From the NCBI GenBank assembly GCA_937873205.1, contig CALMVO010000122.1, positions 1 through 64,000 of the forward strand: 64,000 nucleotides of DNA, read 5' to 3'. This DNA comes from an uncultured Acetobacteraceae bacterium (GTDB lineage: Bacteria > Pseudomonadota > Alphaproteobacteria > Acetobacterales > Acetobacteraceae). This document shows, one piece after another, positions 19,570 through 29,192 of this stretch. A program made the translations under genes and the position numbers. Every line of letters starts with the position of its first letter. Positions within the stretch are counted from its first letter, which is position 1. Under the pieces are notes generated by a model that was given only the letters and a program-made list of their open reading frames with translations, searched no databases and was not told where the DNA came from.

Positions 19570-19767
19570 ATGAACGCGGTGCTACAGGTAGCCCAGTTGC
19601 AGAACGGCAAGTTCGCGGTGCGCTCGATCGGCGGTGCCACGCTCAACACCACGTTGGCGGAATTCGCCACCGAGGCCGAAGCCGAGGAATGGATGCTGCG
19701 CCGGAGCTTTTCCGCGCAGCCCGCGGCTTCGATCATGCGGCCCGGCGATGGCGAGGGCGTCAGCTAG
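19570..19767 (+). CDS. Small hypothetical protein
   Basis: MNAVLQVAQLQNGKFAVRSIGGATLNTTLAEFATEAEAEEWMLRRS...; AGGAGG-like RBS upstream; TAG stop lies at the MITE edge. Confidence 0.55.
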   Translation: MNAVLQVAQLQNGKFAVRSIGGATLNTTLAEFATEAEAEEWMLRRSFSAQPAASIMRPGDGEGVS

Positions 19768-19870
19768 AGCGTGATCCGATCGCATAGGCTCACGGATCAC
19801 GTTCTAGCTTGTTGTTTTAACGAGCATCTTTATCCGATCAAACGATTCCGTTCGATCGGATGATGCTCTA
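19765..19870 (+). mobile_element. MITE-like palindromic element copy 2
   Basis: TA-GAGCGTGATCCGATCG...CGATCGGATGATGCTC-TA. Confidence 0.85.
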
Positions 19871-20622
19871 GCCGGCATCAGGGTTTCCTCGAACAGCGCC
19901 AGCAGCTCGACCCAGTGCCGTTCCGCGGCATCGTGGTCGTGGGCTGGCGTATCCGCGGGCACGTAGCCGTGCCGGGCACCGGCATAGATCGTGACCCGAT
20001 TCGCGACACCCGCTGCATCCAACGCCGCGCGCAGGCGATCCGCCTCTTCGGCCGGGAAGCTCGCGTCGGCATCGGCCCCCGCCACCAGCACCCTCGCCCG
20101 GATCCGGTCCGCCAGCAGATGCGGGCTGTCCGGCGCGTCGGTCGCCAGCCGGCCGGGATGGAAGGCCGCCGCGGACGCGACCCGGTCCGTGAACAGGCCA
20201 GCGGCGCGCAACGCGATCCCGCCTCCCATGCAGTAGCCGACCATGCCCACCGGCCCCGCCCCGACCTGCGCCAGACCGGCCAGGTAGTCGAGACAGGCGC
20301 TGGTATCGCGATCCGCCCGCTCCGTGTCCGTCGCCGCTCGCAGGCGGCCGAACAGGTCGCGTTTGAGCGCCTCGTCGCCCATCACCACCGCCGGCACCAG
20401 CGGCCCGTAGGCCCCCGCCCGCCAGAACAGGTCCGGTACCACGACCACGTAGCCGTACCCGGCCAGCCGCTTGGCTAGTTCGATCAGGGCGGGCCTGATC
20501 CCGAACACGTCCATGAAGAGGATGACCGCCGGGAACGGCCCATCGCCCCGCGGCGTGACCAGCACCGCCCGCGCCGTCCCGTCGGACGCCGGCACGCCCA
20601 CCTCGACCCGATCCACGTTCAT
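19804..20622 (-). CDS. Dienelactone hydrolase family protein (C-terminus extended into the MITE)
   Basis: VILFMDVFGIRPALIELAKRLAGYGYVVVVPDLFWR, VGMVGYCMGGGIALRAAG; tail ARASSDRTESFDRIKMLVKTTS is MITE-encoded. Confidence 0.88.
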   Translation of the reverse strand: MNVDRVEVGVPASDGTARAVLVTPRGDGPFPAVILFMDVFGIRPALIELAKRLAGYGYVVVVPDLFWRAGAYGPLVPAVVMGDEALKRDLFGRLRAATDTERADRDTSACLDYLAGLAQVGAGPVGMVGYCMGGGIALRAAGLFTDRVASAAAFHPGRLATDAPDSPHLLADRIRARVLVAGADADASFPAEEADRLRAALDAAGVANRVTIYAGARHGYVPADTPAHDHDAAERHWVELLALFEETLMPARASSDRTESFDRIKMLVKTTS

Positions 20623-20634
20623 CGCTCGTCTCCC

Positions 20635-21504
20635 CTACGGCCGCCGGAACGGCGAGCGCGTGTAGCAGCCCAGGATCGACAGCCGGTCGGAGAAGAACCC
20701 CAGCTCCTCCAGCGCGCCCGCCAGCGCCGGGTCCTCGGGATGGCCCTCGACGTCCAGCAGGAACTGCGATACTGCGAACGTGCCGTCCAGCATGTAGCTT
20801 TCGATCCGGGTCATGTTGACGCCGTTGGTGGCGAAGCCGCCCAGCGCCTTGTACAACGCGGCCGGCACGTTCCTGACCCGGAACAGGATCGTCGTCATCG
20901 CGTCGGCCGCACCCCGCGCCGGCGTGCACGGCTCGGCCGCCGCGACATAGAACCGCGTGGTGTTGTGGGCGGCGTCCTCGACGTTGCGGCGCAGCACGGC
21001 AAGCCCGTGCAGCTCGGCCGCCAGCGACGAGGCGATCGCCGCCTCCTCCGGCCTGGCCCACCCCGCCACCAGTTCGGCCGCCCCTGCGGTGTCGAACTGG
21101 ACCACCGGCTCCAGCCCGAGCTCGGCGATCAGACGGCGCACCTGCCCCATCGCCACCGGATGCGTATGCAGCCGTCGCACCTGCTCGATCCGCGTGCCCG
21201 GTACGCCCAGCAGGCAGTGCTCAATGCGCTGGAAGTGCTCGCCGACCAGATGCAGCCCGCTGTCAGGCAGCAGCGCGTGGATGTCCGGCACCCGGCCCAC
21301 CAGCGTGTTCTCGCAGGCCAGCATCGCCAGCGCCGCCCGCCCGTCATGCACCGCCTCGATCGCGTCCGCGAAGCTGGTGCAGGGCAGCGTGGCGCAGCCC
21401 GGGAACGCCGCCCGGCAGGCGAGGTCGGAATAGGCGCCAACGCGGCCCTGGAACGCGATCGGCCGGTCCATCGCCCGCACCCGGTCCGTCAGCGCAGCGT
21501 TCAT
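20635..21504 (-). CDS. pheA: Prephenate dehydratase
   Basis: IAFQGRVGAYSDLACRAAFPG, NTTRFYVAA, ACT domain GVNMTRIESYMLDGTFAVSQFLLDVEGH. Confidence 0.93.
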   Translation of the reverse strand: MNAALTDRVRAMDRPIAFQGRVGAYSDLACRAAFPGCATLPCTSFADAIEAVHDGRAALAMLACENTLVGRVPDIHALLPDSGLHLVGEHFQRIEHCLLGVPGTRIEQVRRLHTHPVAMGQVRRLIAELGLEPVVQFDTAGAAELVAGWARPEEAAIASSLAAELHGLAVLRRNVEDAAHNTTRFYVAAAEPCTPARGAADAMTTILFRVRNVPAALYKALGGFATNGVNMTRIESYMLDGTFAVSQFLLDVEGHPEDPALAGALEELGFFSDRLSILGCYTRSPFRRP

Positions 21505-21632
21505 CACCAGTCCCCGCATGGACGGCCGGGTTGTTCGAGGCGGCTGCATCCCATAGGCTCGTCCGCACCGCAAGGACGCGCCCACTACGGCGCCGGCGGA
21601 CCAACCCTGGATTTCGGGCGGCCGGCGCCGGC

Positions 21633-22511
21633 ATGGACAGCAAGGAACTGAACAAGATCGCGGCGGCGGCGCTGTGCGCCGGCATCGCCTTCTTTGCGGC
21701 GGACGAGATCGGCGCCGTGCTGGCCACCGTGCGGCGGCCGATCGAACCCGCCTTCGCGATCGCCGTCCCGGATGCCGCACGCGCCGTGCCGCCGATCGCG
21801 GACCGGCTCCGCACCGCCTCTGCCGCCCGTGGCGAGGCCTACGCCGCCGTGCAGTGCAGCGCCTGCCACAGCTTCGCCGCCGGCGGCCCCGTCATCGTCG
21901 GCCCGGACCTGTACGGCGTCGCCGGCGCCGCCGTCGCGAGCCAGACCGGCTACGACTACTCGGAAGCGCTGCAGCGAGTCGGCGGACGCTGGACGGCCGC
22001 GCGCCTGGACGGCTGGCTGACCCGCCCGGCGAGTTTCGCGGCCGGGACGAAGATGGGCTTCGGCGGCATCGCCGATCCCGCCACCCGCGCCGACACGGTC
22101 GCCTACCTGCTGACCCTGTCCGGCCCGGTCAGGCCCGCCGCCATCGCCGCGACCCCGGCCGCCGCCACGGCGGCGCTGCCGCCGCCATCGCCGGAGCAAG
22201 TGAAGGCGGGCGAGCAGATCGCCGAGGCGCAGTGCAGCGCCTGCCACTCCTTCGACAAGGGCGGCAGCGCCATGATCGGCCCCAACCTCTACGGCGTGGT
22301 CGGCCGCCCGATCGCCGGTGACGGCTCGTACGGCTACTCGGCCGCCCTCTCGGCGCATCACGGCCCGTGGACCGTGGCCGCCCTCGACGACTGGCTGCTG
22401 AAGCCGCAGGCCTTCGCGCCCGGCACCAAGATGGGCTATCCGGGCCTGGCCAGCGACACGGACCGCACCGCCGTCATCGCCTATCTGCGCTCGCTGTCCG
22501 ATCCGCGCTGA
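21633..22511 (+). CDS. Membrane-anchored c-type cytochrome with two tandem cytochrome c domains
   Basis: two CSACHSF motifs each followed by GPDLYGV/GPNLYGV and TKMGF/TKMGY; N-terminal TM anchor after ELNKI. Confidence 0.88.
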   Translation: MDSKELNKIAAAALCAGIAFFAADEIGAVLATVRRPIEPAFAIAVPDAARAVPPIADRLRTASAARGEAYAAVQCSACHSFAAGGPVIVGPDLYGVAGAAVASQTGYDYSEALQRVGGRWTAARLDGWLTRPASFAAGTKMGFGGIADPATRADTVAYLLTLSGPVRPAAIAATPAAATAALPPPSPEQVKAGEQIAEAQCSACHSFDKGGSAMIGPNLYGVVGRPIAGDGSYGYSAALSAHHGPWTVAALDDWLLKPQAFAPGTKMGYPGLASDTDRTAVIAYLRSLSDPR

Positions 22512-22513
22512 TC

Positions 22514-23296
22514 GTGCGCGACGCCGACCGCCTGCTCGACGCCGCGATCGCCGCCGCGGACCTCGCCGGCCGCCTGATCCGGCCGCATTTCCGCGCCGGC
22601 CTGGAGGCCGAGACCAAGGGCGACGACAGCCCGGTCACGCTGGCCGATCGCGCCGCCGAGGCGGGGATGCGCGCCCTGCTCGCCGAGCGCACCCCGGAGG
22701 CCGGCATCCTCGGCGAGGAGGGCGGGCTCGACCGCGCGGACGCCCGGCTGCGCTGGGTGCTCGACCCGATCGACGGCACCCGCGCCTTCCTCACCGGCCG
22801 TCCCAGCTTCGGCGTGCTGGTGGCCCTGCTCGACGACGGCATGCCGGTGCTGGGCATCATCGACCAGCCGATCACCGCCGAGCGCTGGATCGGCGTCGCC
22901 GGCCGGCCGACGCGCTACACCGGCTCGTTTGGCGGCACCGCCGGCACCCGGCGCTGCGCCGGCCTCGACCGCGCCGAGCTGTCCTGCACCACCCCGGCCA
23001 TGCTGGACCACGCCACGCGGCCCGGCCACGAGCGCCTGCAGGCCGCCGTGCGCCGCACCTCCTGGGGCGGCGACTGCTACGCCTACGGCCTGCTGGCGCT
23101 CGGCCAGATCGACGTCATCGCCGAGCGCGACATGAAGGTCTGGGACTGGGCGGCGCTGGTCCCGGTGGTCGAGGGCGCCGGCGGCCGCGTCACCGATTGG
23201 GCCGGCCGGACCCTGCGCGAGGGTGGCGACGGCAGCGTGCTGGCGCTGGGCGATCCCGGCCTCGGCTCCGCCGCCACCACCCTGCTGGCCTTCTGA
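22514..23296 (+). CDS. Inositol monophosphatase / histidinol-phosphatase family protein
   Basis: GDDSPVTLADRAAE, GEEGG, WVLDPIDGTRAFLTGRPSFG, VWDWAALVPVVEGAGG. Confidence 0.88.
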   Translation: MRDADRLLDAAIAAADLAGRLIRPHFRAGLEAETKGDDSPVTLADRAAEAGMRALLAERTPEAGILGEEGGLDRADARLRWVLDPIDGTRAFLTGRPSFGVLVALLDDGMPVLGIIDQPITAERWIGVAGRPTRYTGSFGGTAGTRRCAGLDRAELSCTTPAMLDHATRPGHERLQAAVRRTSWGGDCYAYGLLALGQIDVIAERDMKVWDWAALVPVVEGAGGRVTDWAGRTLREGGDGSVLALGDPGLGSAATTLLAF

Positions 23297-23375
23297 TGGC
23301 AGCCATGACGTCTGGCTACCCGCCGACGCCGAACCCGGCTACGTCGTGCAGCCTGCACAACGAGCACTGCACCCG

Positions 23376-24620
23376 ATGACCAGCCAGCTTTCCCTGTCGA
23401 AGGACCGCATCCGCATCCTGCTGCTGGAAGGCGTGCATGACAGCGCCGTCGCTGCCTTCACCGCCGGCGGCTACGAGGCCATCACCCGCCATACCGGCGC
23501 CCTCGAAGGTGCGGCGCTGGCCCGGGCGCTGGAGGGCATCCACATCGTCGGCATCCGCTCGCGCACCCAGCTCACGGCGGAGATCGTCGCCGGCGCCGAC
23601 AAGCTGATCGCCGTCGGCTGCTTCTGCATCGGCACCAACCAAGTCTCCCTCGACGCCGCGGCCATCCGTGGCATCCCCGTCTTCAACGCGCCCTACAGCA
23701 ACACCCGCAGCGTCGCCGAGCTGGTGATGGGCGAGATCGTGATGCTGCTGCGCCGGATTTTCCCCAAATCGGTCGCGGCCCACGCCGGCGGCTGGGACAA
23801 GTCGGCCGCCAACAGCTGGGAGGTGCGCGGCAAGACGCTGGGCATCGTCGGCTACGGCAGCATCGGCAGCCAGCTCTCGGTGCTGGCCGAAGCGTTCGGC
23901 ATGCGCGTGATCTATCACGACATCATCGACAAGCTCGGCCATGGCAACGCCTCCGCAGTGCCGAGCCTGCACGCGCTGCTGGCGCAGAGCGACGTGGTCA
24001 GCCTGCACGTGCCGCAGACGCACGAGACCGACCTGCTGATCGGCGAGACCGAGCTGCGCGCGATGCAGCCGGGCAGCGTCCTGCTCAACAACGCGCGCGG
24101 CAACGTCGTCGACCTGGAGGCGCTCGCCCGCGCGCTGGACGACCGTCACCTGCTGGGGGCGGCGATCGACGTGTTCCCGGTCGAGCCCGGCGGCAACGGG
24201 CAGCCGTTCCGGAGCCCGCTGCAGGGCCGCGACAACGTCATCCTGACCCCGCATATCGGCGGCTCCACCGCGGAGGCCCAGGCGCGGATCGGAGTCGAGG
24301 TGGCGCGTAAGCTGCTCGACTACAGCGATGTCGGCGCCACGCTGGGTGCGGTCAACTTCCCGCAGGTGCAGCTGCCGCCGCGTCCACGCGGCACCCGCTT
24401 CATGCACGTTCACCGCAACGCGCCCGGCATACTGCGCCGCATCAACGAGATCTTCTCGGAATCGAGCGCCAACATCGCCGCCCAGTTCCTGCAGACCGAC
24501 GGCGAGGTCGGCTACGTCGTCGTCGAGGCCGAGACCGATCGCGACGCGGACGCCGCGATCCTGGCACGCCTGCGCGGCCTCGACGGCACCATCAGGGCGC
24601 GCCTGCTCTACCAGAGGTAG
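23376..24620 (+). CDS. serA: D-3-phosphoglycerate dehydrogenase
   Basis: GCFCIGTNQVSLDAAAIRGIPVFNAPYSNTRSVAELVMGEI, GIVGYGSIGSQLSVLAEAFGM, C-terminal ACT domain. Confidence 0.93.
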   Translation: MTSQLSLSKDRIRILLLEGVHDSAVAAFTAGGYEAITRHTGALEGAALARALEGIHIVGIRSRTQLTAEIVAGADKLIAVGCFCIGTNQVSLDAAAIRGIPVFNAPYSNTRSVAELVMGEIVMLLRRIFPKSVAAHAGGWDKSAANSWEVRGKTLGIVGYGSIGSQLSVLAEAFGMRVIYHDIIDKLGHGNASAVPSLHALLAQSDVVSLHVPQTHETDLLIGETELRAMQPGSVLLNNARGNVVDLEALARALDDRHLLGAAIDVFPVEPGGNGQPFRSPLQGRDNVILTPHIGGSTAEAQARIGVEVARKLLDYSDVGATLGAVNFPQVQLPPRPRGTRFMHVHRNAPGILRRINEIFSESSANIAAQFLQTDGEVGYVVVEAETDRDADAAILARLRGLDGTIRARLLYQR

Positions 24621-24631
24621 CGCGGTCGCGG

Positions 24632-24826
24632 CTACACCGGCTCCGCCGCGACGAGCACCACGGAAATGACGCACGGCTCCGTTCCGCGCACGCTCCAGCT
24701 GTGTATGGTGCCGCGCTGGACGAAGGTGTCGCCGGCCGTCAGCAACACCTCTCCATCATCGACGATCGCGTATATCTCGCCGCCGATGACGGTGATGTAG
24801 TCGATCGTCGGCGTCTTGTGCCGCAT
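24632..24826 (-). pseudogene. Cupin domain protein, 5'-truncated
   Basis: RHKTPTIDYITVIGGEIYAIVDDGEVLLTAGDTFVQRGTIHSWSVRGTEPCVISVVLV begins mid-domain. Confidence 0.65.
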
Positions 24827-24829
24827 CGG

Positions 24830-25122
24830 GTCTGGCGCGCGAGGTCAGCGACCCGCGCTCGATCGGGCGCGGCATCGTGCGCGACATCCTCGACCCGATC
24901 GCGACCGCGGTCACCGAGCAGCTGGCCACGGTCATGCCGGATCGCTCGAAGGCGTCCATCCACTGGATCTACCATGCGATGATCGGCGCGATGGTCTATG
25001 CCATGGGCGATGCCGGCCGCATCTGCCGGCTGAGCGGCGGCGCCGCCGACGCGAACGACGTTGATTGGGCGACCTTGGAGCTGATCTCCATCATCCTAGA
25101 CGGCATCCGCCCGCGACCCTGA
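24830..25122 (+). pseudogene. TetR/AcrR-family regulator, C-terminal domain only
   Basis: LAREVSDPRSIGRGIVRDILDPIATAVTEQL...IHWIYHAMIGAMVYAMGDAGRICRLSGGAADANDVDWATLELISIILDGIRP; no HTH upstream. Confidence 0.62.
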
Positions 25123-25207
25123 CGCGGATGCCGCCGGCAGCGCGTCAACCATCCGTTAAGGCTGTGTCCTGCAAGCTCCGTTCGGGCAAAAAGCCCCGGA
25201 GCCCCGC

Positions 25208-26704
25208 ATGACCATCGCCCGCATCCAGAGCTTCGCCTTCTCCGGCATCGACGCCGTGCCGATCGAGATCCAGGTGCAGATCTCCGGAGGATTGCCGGCC
25301 TTTCTCATCGTCGGCCTGGCTGACAAGGCGGTGGGCGAGGCGCGGGAGCGGGTGCGGGCGGCGCTGACCGCCATGGGCTTGGCGCTGCCGCCCAAGCGCG
25401 TGCTGATCAACCTGGCCCCGGCCGACCTGCAGAAGGAGGGCAGCCATTTCGACCTCGGCATCGCACTCGCCGTGCTGGCGGCGATGGACGTGCTGCCGCG
25501 CGACGAGCTCGCCGGCTACGCGGCCATCGGCGAGCTGTCGCTCGACGGCGGCGTCAACCCGGTGACCGGCGTGCTGCCGGCGGCGCTGGGCGCCTCGGCA
25601 CGCGGGGTCGGCCTGATCTGCGCCCAGAGCCAGGGCGGCGAGGCGGCCTGGGCCGGCCGGATCGAGGTGCTGGCGACGCCGGACCTGCTGTCGCTCGTCA
25701 ACCATTTCCGCGGCGTCCAGGTGCTGAGCCCGCCGTGCCCGCCCGGTGTGGCGGAGGCGGCCCGGGTTTCCGACCTCGCCGACGTCAAGGGCATGGAGAC
25801 GGCCAAGCGGGCGCTGGAGATCGCCGCAGCCGGCGGTCACAGCATGATGCTGATCGGGCCGCCGGGTGCCGGCAAGTCGATGCTGGCCGCCCGCCTGCCG
25901 GGATTGCTGCCCGACCTGTCGGCGGCCGAGGCGCTGGAGGTCAGCACCATCCACAGCATCGCCGGGCTGCTGGCAGACGGGAAGATGGTGAAGCGGCCGC
26001 CGTTTCGCGAGCCGCACCATTCGGCCAGCCAGGCCGCCATCGTCGGCGGCGGTCCGCGTGCCAAGCCGGGCGAGGTCAGTCTGGCGCATCGCGGCGTGCT
26101 GTTCCTGGACGAGATGCCCGAACTGCCGCGGCAATCCCTGGAGGCGCTGCGGGCGCCGATCGAGACCGGCCGCACCACCGTCGCCCGCGCCGCCGGCCAT
26201 TACACCTATCCGGCCCGCTTCCAGCTGGTCGCCGCGATGAACCCGTGCCGCTGCGGCCACCTCGGCGACCCCGGCCGCGAGTGCCGCCGGGCACCCCGCT
26301 GCGGCGAGGAGTACATGGCCAAGATCAGCGGGCCGATGCTCGACCGCATCGACCTCACCGTCGAGGTGCGTCCGGTCGCCGCGACCGAGATCGCCCGCGC
26401 CCCGGCCGGAGAGACGACGTGCGACGTCGCCGCCCGCGTCGCCTGCTCACGCGCCCGGCAGCACCGCCGCCAGGACGGGCTGTGCAATGCCGAGACCAGC
26501 CCCGAGCACTTCCCGATGAGCGAGGCGGCGCGCAGCCTGAGCGAGCAGGCGGCCGAGCGGCTGCAGCTCTCGGCCCGTGGCTTCACGCGGCTGCTCCGCG
26601 TCTCGCGCACGATCGCGGACCTCGAGGATGTCGAAGAGGTTCAGCGTCCGCACGTCGCCGAAGCACTGGGCTACCGCCGTCGGACTCCCGCCCAGGTTGG
26701 ATGA
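25208..26704 (+). CDS. comM: YifB/ComM family Mg chelatase-like AAA ATPase
   Basis: [72 protein letters not shown]. Confidence 0.95.
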   Translation: [498 protein letters not shown]

Positions 26705-26763
26705 CAATACGTTGATCCGGCGCGCCATGCGGAACAAATCGGGCACATGATCGTTCCGGTCGC

Positions 26764-27012
26764 ATGAGCACAAACCCGAAGACCACCCCGAAGTCAGACC
26801 AGGCCGCCACGCAAGAGCCGCCGTCGAACACCGTCAAGGATCCCGCGAACTGGACCACCGGTGAGGAGACCATGACCGGCGCGCAGGCCTCCTACCTGAA
26901 GACCCTGTCGGAGGAGGCCGGTGAGCCGTTTGACGACACCCTTACCAAGGCGGAGGCGTCGAAGCGGATCGACGCCCTGCAGAGCGCCACCGGCCGCGGC
27001 AAGAACCATTAG
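26764..27012 (+). CDS. DUF3072 domain-containing protein
   Basis: NTVKDPANWTTGEETMTGAQASYLKTLSEEAGEPFDDTLTKAEASKRIDALQ. Confidence 0.85.
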   Translation: MSTNPKTTPKSDQAATQEPPSNTVKDPANWTTGEETMTGAQASYLKTLSEEAGEPFDDTLTKAEASKRIDALQSATGRGKNH

Positions 27013-27043
27013 TCGCAGACGCTGGACCGCGTCGGCATCCCGT

Positions 27044-28258
27044 TCATGCCGACGCGGCCCGAAGCACCGCCAAACCACCGTCCAGATCCGCGATCAGATC
27101 CTCCGGGCTTTCGAGCCCGACGTGCAGCCGTAGCGCTGGCCCACCATCGCCGATATCGGGTTGCCGCCGCGAGGCGGCGCGACTGATGATCCCCGTGGTT
27201 GGCAGGGCCAGGCTCTCGTAGCCTCCCCAGGAGGCGCCGAGGCTGAAGACGGCGAGGGCCGCCACCATATCCTCGACCGCCGATGCGCTGAATTTCGGCT
27301 TGAACTCGACGCCGAACAGGCTGCTCGCCCCGTTGAAGTCGCGGGCCCAGAAGGCGTGGCCCGGGCTTCCCGGCAGTGCGGGGTGCAGCACCCGCGCCAC
27401 CTCCGCGCGCTCCTGCAGCCAGCGCGCGACAACCAGGGCGGATCGTGACTGCCGTTCTAGCCTCACCCCCATGGTGCGCAGCCCGCGGAGCGTCAGCCAG
27501 CACTCATCCGGACTGGCATATTGGCCGATCTGCACCGCGGCGTCCCGCACCACCACCCAGTCCGCCTGATCGACGACGGTGATCGCGCCCACCACGGAGT
27601 CGGCGTGGCCAGAAGGGTACTTGGTCAGCGCCTGGATCGAGACGTCGACGCCGTGCTCGAACGGCTGAAACACGTGGATCCCCCACGTGTTGTCCAGCAT
27701 CAGCTTGGCGCCGTGCTCGTGCGCCACCTGGGCCAGCATCCGGACGTCCTGCACCTCGAAGCTGTGGCTGCCGGGGCTTTCGGCGAACAGCACCTGCGTG
27801 GTCGGCCGCATCAGCGCCCGCAGATCGGACCTCTCGATCAGCGGATCGTAGTACGTGGTCTCCACGCCGAGCCGACGCAGCAGGGTGTCGCAGAACCGCC
27901 GCGTTGGACCGTAGACGCTGTCCGGCATCAGGCAGTGGCCGCCGGCACCCAGGAACGCCAGCAGGGGCGTCGTGCAGGCCGCGAGACCCGACGACACCAC
28001 CTGGGTGTGCCGGCCGCCCTCGATCGCGGCGATCGCCTCCTCGAGCAGCGACTGCGTCGGGCCACCCATCGCGCCGTAGATGAGCGCGTGCTCGTAGCGC
28101 TGCGCCGAACGCGCTCGCATCGCATCCATGTTCTCGTACAATACGGTGGAGCCGCGGGCGACCGGTGGGTTCACGAAGCCAGGCTCGGCGTCGGCCGGCC
28201 GGCCGAGCCGGACCAGCTTGGCGCTGAGGCCCGACCACCCCCGATCCTCCGGCATCAT
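27044..28258 (-). CDS. metC: Cystathionine beta-lyase
   Basis: Cys/Met metabolism PLP enzyme: YGAMGGPTQSLLEEAIAAIEGG, LDNTWGIHVFQPFEHGVDVSIQALTKYPSGHAD. Confidence 0.92.
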   Translation of the reverse strand: MMPEDRGWSGLSAKLVRLGRPADAEPGFVNPPVARGSTVLYENMDAMRARSAQRYEHALIYGAMGGPTQSLLEEAIAAIEGGRHTQVVSSGLAACTTPLLAFLGAGGHCLMPDSVYGPTRRFCDTLLRRLGVETTYYDPLIERSDLRALMRPTTQVLFAESPGSHSFEVQDVRMLAQVAHEHGAKLMLDNTWGIHVFQPFEHGVDVSIQALTKYPSGHADSVVGAITVVDQADWVVVRDAAVQIGQYASPDECWLTLRGLRTMGVRLERQSRSALVVARWLQERAEVARVLHPALPGSPGHAFWARDFNGASSLFGVEFKPKFSASAVEDMVAALAVFSLGASWGGYESLALPTTGIISRAASRRQPDIGDGGPALRLHVGLESPEDLIADLDGGLAVLRAASA

Positions 28259-29148
28259 GGGCTCGTCCTCCGGGCCGGTCCCTCGGCGCGCGGCTGTCCG
28301 GACTGCGCCCATTCGGTCCAGGACCCGTCATAGAGCAGGCCCGGACCGTCGCCGCAGATCGCCAGGCCCAGCGACAGCACCGAAGCGGTCAGGCCGGAGC
28401 CGCAGCTGGTCACCACCCGGTCGCCGGACGCCACCCCCGCCTCGGCGAAGCGCGCGCGCAGCTCGTCCGTCGGCCGGAAGCGGACGCCGTCCACCAGCAG
28501 CTCCCCGAACGGCAGGTTCACGGCCCCTGGGATATGACCGCCGGGCAGCCCGGCCCGCGGCTCCGGCACGATCGCCTCGAAGCGGCCGCGGCTGCGCGCG
28601 TCGAGCAGCCGAGCGCGGCCCGACCCATCGGCTCCCGCCACGGCGGCGGCGGACAGGGCGGCCACGTCACCGAGCCCGGCCAGCCGCGCAAGCCGCGGCA
28701 TCGCCACGAAACGCGCCGCTGCGGGCGCCGCCGGCGGACCGGCTTCCAGCGCCCGACCCTCGGCGCGCCAGACCGGCAGGCCGCCATCGAGCACCCGCAC
28801 CCGGTCGTGCCCGAACAGCCCGAGCAGCCACCAGCCGCGCGCGGCCGAGGCCACGCCGGTCTGGTCGTAGAACACCACGTCGCTGTCGTTGCCGACGCCC
28901 AACGCCCCGATCAGCCGCGCGAACCGTCCCTGACTTGGCACCATGTGCGGCAGCGAGCTGTCCGGATCAGAAAATACGTCGATGTCGAACCTTTGGGCGC
29001 CCGGGACGTGGCCGTCGCGAAACACCAGGTCCGGATCGAACGTCTCGCCCGGCAGCGTCGTGGTCGCGTCCAGCACCACCAGGCTGGCCGGCGACCGATC
29101 AAGCAGTCGAGCCAGCTCGACGGTCGAGATGAGCGGGCTCATCAGCAC
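28255..29148 (-). CDS. sseA: 3-mercaptopyruvate sulfurtransferase (rhodanese tandem)
   Basis: DGHVPGAQRFDIDVFSDP, GHIPGAVNLPF, catalytic CGSGLTA. Confidence 0.9.
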   Translation of the reverse strand: MLMSPLISTVELARLLDRSPASLVVLDATTTLPGETFDPDLVFRDGHVPGAQRFDIDVFSDPDSSLPHMVPSQGRFARLIGALGVGNDSDVVFYDQTGVASAARGWWLLGLFGHDRVRVLDGGLPVWRAEGRALEAGPPAAPAAARFVAMPRLARLAGLGDVAALSAAAVAGADGSGRARLLDARSRGRFEAIVPEPRAGLPGGHIPGAVNLPFGELLVDGVRFRPTDELRARFAEAGVASGDRVVTSCGSGLTASVLSLGLAICGDGPGLLYDGSWTEWAQSGQPRAEGPARRTSP

Positions 29149-29192
29149 TCCCCGGAGCCAGCATGCGGGCTGGCTCCAGGGGCAAGTCTAGA

